The notes beneath the pieces were generated by a model. The model did not search any database. It worked only from the letters and a program-made list of their open reading frames with translations, and was not told the origin of the DNA. Both the position numbers and the translations under genes were made by a program. Shown here piece after piece: positions 13,791-17,404 of a stretch of DNA of 17,404 bases. Position 1 is the stretch's first letter, and the number at the start of each line of letters is the position of its first letter. The DNA lies in assembly GCA_902388495.1 (NCBI GenBank), contig CABMPP010000048.1, positions 1 to 17,404 of the forward strand, read 5' to 3'. The stretch is from an uncultured Bacteroides sp. GTDB taxonomy: Bacteria; Bacteroidota; Bacteroidia; Bacteroidales; Bacteroidaceae.

Positions 13791-14922
13791 TAAAATAACC
13801 GATATATTCCGCAACCGTCTCTCCGGTGCAGAGATGACCGTGCGGGAGGGGTTCTGGGAAGAACTGCAACGCAGTCTGCCTCAGACTATGGTGCCGGCCG
13901 GTGAGGAGGCTTCCGAACCGTCGTTGCCGTCCGCTTCCGCAGTCAACGGAAAACGCCTTACTCTTTCTCCGAGATTCTACCGGGTGGCTGCCGCTGCATC
14001 GGTAGTGTTTGTGCTGGGAGCAGCGTCTGCCGCATTCTGGTACTTCTCTCCGAAGGAGGAGATAAAGGAAGCCTTCACGCAGGTGGCAACCATGACACCG
14101 GACGGCAGCCTGAAAGGGGACGTGGTGCAGGAAAGTTTTCCTTCTATCCATAAGGCGAACCCTACGGCACAGAAGCCCGGCGCGAAGCAACCCGCAAGTG
14201 GTATTCCTGCCGGACTGACCGCGCAAACGGAAGATGACGACGAATCGGTTTCCGTCCATGTCTCTATCACGATTACTCAGCGGGTGTATGGCAACAGCCA
14301 GCAAGCGGGTAACGGTCATTACAATAATTCGGCCCAGAATGGTACTTATCGTTCCACAGCCGACCATGCAGGGACAGGTTCCGATGCAAATTCCGCTTCT
14401 TCTGTCGGCGAGGCATCGGCAGCCAAGACTGCGTCGGCGTGGAAGTCGCGCAACTGGGCTGTGAAAGCAGCTATGGGATCTTCTTTGCCGAAAGGTGACT
14501 ACCACATGCCGCTGACGGCGGGACTGAGTGTGGAGCGCCGTCTGAACGACCGTTTCTCTCTGGAAGCAGGCGTGCAATACAATCGTCTGGATGCCGATAA
14601 TGCAACCCTGCATACGTTGGGCATCCCCGTCAGGCTGGATATGATGCTGGCAAGTTCTTCTAAAGTCGATTTCTATGCCATGGCAGGCGGAACGGCGGAG
14701 AAGTGCATTGCCGGTGCACCGGATAATGGTTTCAGTGCCGAACCGGTGCAACTGTCCGTAGCGGCTGGTGTGGGAGTGCGGTATAAGATGAACGACCGCG
14801 TTGCCTTGTTTGCCGAGCCGTCTGTTTCTCATCACTTCGATACGGATTCTAAGACGAGGACGTTGCGTACGGAGCGCCCTACAAATCTGAATCTTTTGTG
14901 TGGTGTGCGCGTAACTTATTAA
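13777..14922 (+). CDS. Dma-type anti-sigma factor: cytoplasmic domain, inner-membrane helix, linker, C-terminal beta-barrel
   Basis: A 381-aa protein translated from within the sigma gene (14-nt overlap). A short cytoplasmic N terminus (about 1-65, with REGFWEELQRSLP) would bind the sigma factor. One transmembrane helix follows at about 68-90 (FYRVAAAASVVFVLGAASAAFWYF). A 130-residue Ser/Ala/Asn/Gly-rich linker spans about 91-222. Residues 225-381 show alternating beta-strands of a small outer-membrane barrel (HMPLTAGLSVERRLNDRFSLEAGVQY, VQLSVAAGVGVRYKMNDRVALFAEPSVSHHF) ending in GVRVTY. This matches the dual membrane-spanning anti-sigma (Dma) architecture reported in Bacteroides, in which one chain spans both membranes and relays outer-membrane state to an ECF sigma factor. 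The family assignment is from architecture and operon context; the barrel topology was not computed. Confidence 0.82.
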   Translation: MRENDKITDIFRNRLSGAEMTVREGFWEELQRSLPQTMVPAGEEASEPSLPSASAVNGKRLTLSPRFYRVAAAASVVFVLGAASAAFWYFSPKEEIKEAFTQVATMTPDGSLKGDVVQESFPSIHKANPTAQKPGAKQPASGIPAGLTAQTEDDDESVSVHVSITITQRVYGNSQQAGNGHYNNSAQNGTYRSTADHAGTGSDANSASSVGEASAAKTASAWKSRNWAVKAAMGSSLPKGDYHMPLTAGLSVERRLNDRFSLEAGVQYNRLDADNATLHTLGIPVRLDMMLASSSKVDFYAMAGGTAEKCIAGAPDNGFSAEPVQLSVAAGVGVRYKMNDRVALFAEPSVSHHFDTDSKTRTLRTERPTNLNLLCGVRVTY

Positions 14923-14940
14923 CCTTAATACGATACGAAG

Positions 14941-15498
14941 ATGAAGACTTTATCTGATAAATTACATATATTCGGGCGGACTATGCTGCTCGTATTCTTT
15001 ACTCTCTCTGTTCTCTCTTTGGTCTCTTGTAGCGAAGAAACGTTGGACTACAACCATCCGGACGTAGACCTATTTGTCAAGCAGCTGAAAGCCGGCAAAT
15101 ACTCTGCTCAAAGTCCGGATGGGTTGAGTAACGTGCCTAAGTTCACTTCCGAAGACATCGGCGAACTGCTGAAGTATGCCGAGGACTTGACGGTGATACC
15201 TTCTTTCCCGCTGGCTCCGGTGTCCTATTCGGCAGGTGGCAAGCTTCGTTTGGGTGAGTGTATCTTGTGGACGGTGGAGACTATCCGCCTGGGACACAAT
15301 GCTTCGATGGGGTGCAAGATGGTACGTGCTGATGCCGAGAACTACGAAGGCATCTACTTCCTTTCGGACGAGGATGTGCTGGACGCAGCCGCCCGTTACC
15401 GCCGCTGGTGGGAGAGCCGTAAGTATCCGCGCACGATGTGGACCATTGACCCGTGTTATGACGAACCACTTTGCGGAAGTGGATATATGTGGTGGTGA
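14941..15498 (+). CDS. Lipoprotein in the sigma/anti-sigma operon (DUF4943-like)
   Basis: A 185-aa lipoprotein with lipobox SLVSC, lipidated Cys30, starting 18 nt after the anti-sigma stop. The mature protein begins SEETLDYNHPDVDLFVKQLKAGKY and ends in an aromatic, Cys-containing tail RRWWESRKYPRTMWTIDPCYDEPLCGSGYMWW. I recall this pattern as a Bacteroidales-only family (DUF4943), but this is not checked. Function is unknown. The position suggests a sensor partner or a regulon target at the outer membrane. Five cysteines in the mature part besides Cys30 could form disulfides or bind a ligand. The next gene starts 4 nt after its stop. Confidence 0.8.
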   Translation: MKTLSDKLHIFGRTMLLVFFTLSVLSLVSCSEETLDYNHPDVDLFVKQLKAGKYSAQSPDGLSNVPKFTSEDIGELLKYAEDLTVIPSFPLAPVSYSAGGKLRLGECILWTVETIRLGHNASMGCKMVRADAENYEGIYFLSDEDVLDAAARYRRWWESRKYPRTMWTIDPCYDEPLCGSGYMWW

Positions 15499-15502
15499 TT
15501 CT

Positions 15503-16186
15503 ATGAAACTGTTTATACTCTTTTTGGCGCTGCTCAGTGCAGTAGCCCTCCCTCTCTGTGCCCAAAACTGGACATCTCAGGACTCACTGCGGTTGCAGCA
15601 GGTACTGAAAGGAACAGGGGAGGTGAAACTGAATCCGGATGCATTGAAGGAATTGGAAATGAACAACTTCCTGGGTGCTCCGAAAGCGGCAACGGACAAG
15701 TCGTGGATGGATTTCAATAACTCCATGCCTCTGATGCCGAAGGTACCGGAGAAGAAGGTGGTGCTGACATTGCGTCCCTACACGGCGAACACGAAGTACA
15801 ACTGGGATCCGGTGTATCAGAAGAAAATCAAGGTGGATAAGGATACGTGGCGCGGCGACGAGTTCTATGCGTTGAAGATATTGATGATTCCCACGAACTG
15901 GGCGAAGCATCCGTTTGATGTCGGACCGCGAGAAACGGTGGAACAGATTGAGGCTACCGGCTTGCGCTATCGGGTGACGGACCGTGCCAACAATATGGCG
16001 GTGGGCAGCTGGCAGGGTGCAAGCGGCGGCGGAATCAAGGGGTTGGATCTTATGACACCCTTTACCCGCGACTTCTGGAATGTGAAAGGTCGCAAGCGTC
16101 GCGCCCGCACGCTGGAAGTGCTGAAGGCGTATGGAGACTCGACGACGGTGCAGATAAAGGAGCCGGTGCGGGTTATCACAAAATGA
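15503..16186 (+). CDS. Secreted DUF4858-like protein of the sigma/anti-sigma operon
   Basis: A 227-aa exported protein. The signal peptide MKLFILFLALLSAVALPLCAQ has a likely signal peptidase I site after Ala20; LPLC is a poor lipobox. The mature part contains SWMDFNNSMPLMPKVPEKKVVLTLRPYTANTKYNWDPVYQKK and ends with a basic KGRKRRARTLEVLKAYGDSTTVQIKEPVRVITK segment. I associate it with Bacteroidales family DUF4858, from memory. The start ATG 15503 lies 4 nt after the lipoprotein stop; the frame is open further upstream but only as overlap. It is the last gene of the operon, and its function is unknown. Confidence 0.8.
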   Translation: MKLFILFLALLSAVALPLCAQNWTSQDSLRLQQVLKGTGEVKLNPDALKELEMNNFLGAPKAATDKSWMDFNNSMPLMPKVPEKKVVLTLRPYTANTKYNWDPVYQKKIKVDKDTWRGDEFYALKILMIPTNWAKHPFDVGPRETVEQIEATGLRYRVTDRANNMAVGSWQGASGGGIKGLDLMTPFTRDFWNVKGRKRRARTLEVLKAYGDSTTVQIKEPVRVITK

Positions 16187-16208
16187 TACACTTTCATTGA
16201 AGCGTTAC

Positions 16209-16222
16209 CGGAAGTAATTCCG
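16209..16222 (+). other. Small hairpin after the envelope operon
   Basis: CGGAA (16209-16213) pairs with TTCCG (16218-16222) around GTAA, 22 nt after the stop of the last operon gene. The stem is short and there is only a weak TTTT at 16228-16231, so it is at best a poor terminator. Confidence 0.25.
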
Positions 16223-16250
16223 AACACTTTTCGATTACTCATTGTTTCTA

Positions 16251-16335
16251 TTAGACAGAAGAACAAAAGAACATATTTTCTATGCAGATTATCTGATTTA
16301 TGTCTCTCTTTTTGCTCTTTTGTTCTTCTGTCTAA
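16251..16335. repeat. Perfect 20-bp inverted repeat around a 45-nt centre
   Basis: The left arm 16251-16270 (TTAGACAGAAG...) and right arm 16316-16335 (...CTTCTGTCTAA) are exact reverse complements. The centre 16271-16315 carries nested symmetry: ACATA/TATGT and CAGATTATCTG. No T tract follows on either strand, so it is not a normal terminator. It lies 24 nt before the start codon of the flavoprotein gene, so it would form a very stable hairpin in that leader if transcribed through. Confidence 0.85.
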
Positions 16336-16359
16336 AAATAATCCTTAAACGAAACAACG

Positions 16360-17298
16360 ATGATGAATAGAATTACTTCTCTTTTCGGAATAAAGTACCC
16401 GATCATTCAAGGTGGTATGGTGTGGTGTAGTGGTTGGCGGCTTGCTTCCGCCGTAAGCAATGCAGGTGGCTTGGGGCTGCTGGGCGCAGGCTCCATGCAT
16501 CCGGAGACGTTGCAGGAGCATATCCGTAAATGCCGTGCTGCAACCAGCCAGCCCTTTGGTGTCAACATCCCGTTGATGTACCCTCAGATAGACGAAATCA
16601 TGCAGATGGTAGTGGACGAAGGGGTGAAGATCGTGTTTACCTCTGCCGGTAGTCCGAAGAAATGGACAGGCTGGCTGAAGGAGCGGGGCATCACGGTGGT
16701 GCATGTCGTTTCGTCTTCGCGTTTTGCCATGAAGGCAGAGGAGGCGGGCGTAGATGCCATTGTAGCCGAAGGTTTTGAGGCCGGCGGACACAACGGACGT
16801 GAAGAGACCACGACGATGTGCCTGATACCTGCCGTCCGCACGGCTACCACGCTTCCGCTGATTGCTGCCGGAGGTATTGCAACGGGTGCGGCGATTGTTG
16901 CCGCCCGTGCGCTGGGAGCGGAAGGGGTGCAGATCGGTACGCGTTTTGCGTTGACGGCAGAAAGTTCGGCCAGTGAAGTATTCAAGGAGTATTGCCTGCA
17001 TTTGGAAGAGGGAGATACAAAGTTGCTACTCAAAAAACTTGCTCCGGTGCGGCTGGTACGTAATAATTTCCGCGATGCGGTAGAGGCTGCCGAGGCGGTA
17101 GGGGCTACGGAAGAGGAACTTCGTACGCTCTTGGGGCGTGGTCGTGCCAAACGGGGCATTCTTGAAGGTGACCTTGAAGAAGGAGAATTGGAGATAGGAC
17201 AGGCGTCGGCGTTGCTGAACGGAAAAGGAATACAATCCGTAGCGGCAGTGATGCTGGAACTGACAGAAGAGTATAGAAGGGCGCTGGAAAGGCTATAA
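16360..17298 (+). CDS. Nitronate monooxygenase / FabK-like FMN-dependent enzyme
   Basis: A 312-aa TIM-barrel flavoprotein of the 2-nitropropane dioxygenase family. Motifs are PIIQGGMVW at 14-22, AVSNAGGLGLLGAGS at 31-45, VNIPL at 68-72, EAGGHNGRE at 140-148 with the family histidine, AAGGIATG at 169-176 and the FMN-phosphate loop GVQIGTRF at 189-196. The family includes nitronate monooxygenases, which detoxify alkyl nitronates, and the enoyl-ACP reductase FabK; these cannot be separated by eye. No fatty-acid synthesis genes adjoin, so the broad family name is safer. The gene starts with two ATG codons (16360 and 16363) directly after the large inverted repeat and appears monocistronic, with a palindromic element after its stop. 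Confidence 0.85.
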   Translation: MMNRITSLFGIKYPIIQGGMVWCSGWRLASAVSNAGGLGLLGAGSMHPETLQEHIRKCRAATSQPFGVNIPLMYPQIDEIMQMVVDEGVKIVFTSAGSPKKWTGWLKERGITVVHVVSSSRFAMKAEEAGVDAIVAEGFEAGGHNGREETTTMCLIPAVRTATTLPLIAAGGIATGAAIVAARALGAEGVQIGTRFALTAESSASEVFKEYCLHLEEGDTKLLLKKLAPVRLVRNNFRDAVEAAEAVGATEEELRTLLGRGRAKRGILEGDLEEGELEIGQASALLNGKGIQSVAAVMLELTEEYRRALERL

Positions 17299-17346
17299 GA
17301 AGTCTAAATGATAATTTAGCGTCGTGTGATAACAAGTGTATCTCAA

Positions 17347-17392
17347 ACCCCTCCGCCTGAAAGGGGAGGTGCCCGCTTGCGGGCGGAGGGGT
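17347..17392. repeat. GC-rich palindromic intergenic element
   Basis: The arms ACCCCTCCGCC (17347-17357) and GGCGGAGGGGT (17382-17392) are perfect 11-bp complements. Inside, GCCCGC/GCGGGC forms a second, competing stem with loop TT. I recall very similar pyrimidine/purine-rich palindromes scattered between Bacteroides genes, so it may be a dispersed repeat. It may also act as a hairpin at the 3' end of the flavoprotein mRNA. Confidence 0.65.
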
Positions 17393-17404
17393 CTTACATA
17401 AATA

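Noticed and set aside
13759..14835. A 358-codon open frame antisense to the anti-sigma gene
   Set aside because: It is Arg/His/Cys-rich without motifs, while the plus-strand gene has clear topology and operon context.
16251..16335. Classic Bacteroides invertible promoter
   Set aside because: The arms fit the idea, but the 45-nt centre is much shorter than in known invertible promoters and I see no TAnnTTTG box with a -33 element inside it; kept only as one option for the repeat.

Overview
This window looks like chromosomal DNA of a gut Bacteroides (order Bacteroidales). The main evidence is an Fkp-type bifunctional fucokinase/GDP-fucose pyrophosphorylase that I can follow almost end to end against the B. 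fragilis protein from memory. Supporting evidence is the Bacteroides -7 promoter motif (TAnnTTTG), lipoprotein-rich gene content, and families largely restricted to this order. All calls were made by eye from sequence and from memory of the families; no search was run.

Layout. (1) Positions 1-1097: the end of a surface-polysaccharide locus, with a C-terminal membrane fragment, a WbpL/WecA-type lipid-carrier sugar-phosphate transferase and a strong intrinsic terminator. (2) 1284-2928: a periplasm-facing 5'-nucleotidase split over two lipoprotein genes, with the substrate-binding domain encoded first and the metallophosphatase domain second. (3) 2956-6634: a radical-SAM activase overlapping a glycyl radical enzyme (GRE), closed by a terminator. 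Both proteins deviate from family consensus at signature motifs, which makes this pair the best candidate for undescribed biochemistry here. (4) 6768-9665: fkp, which supplies GDP-fucose for fucosylated capsule and glycoproteins. (5) 9677-11478: rlmH on the minus strand, divergent from a DUF4783 protein and nadC, which overlap by 8 nt. (6) 11479-11708: gene-free, with a long hairpin and five 22-nt degenerate tandem repeats that run into the next start codon. (7) 11709-13130: two paralogous single-pass membrane proteins of unknown function. (8) 13239-16186: a four-gene envelope-signalling operon made of an ECF sigma factor, an anti-sigma-like protein with both an inner-membrane helix and a C-terminal beta-barrel (Dma-type), a lipoprotein and a secreted protein. 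(9) 16187-17404: a perfect 20-bp inverted repeat, a nitronate monooxygenase/FabK-like flavoprotein, and a GC-rich palindromic intergenic element.

The genes are mostly independent housekeeping or accessory units. The two coherent systems are the GRE/activase pair and the sigma/anti-sigma envelope operon. The first kilobases (polysaccharide genes, nucleotidase) are visibly more A+T rich than the block from fkp onward, as is usual at Bacteroides capsule loci. No tRNA, rRNA, CRISPR array, insertion sequence or integrase was seen, and no gap without a gene exceeds about 250 bases.
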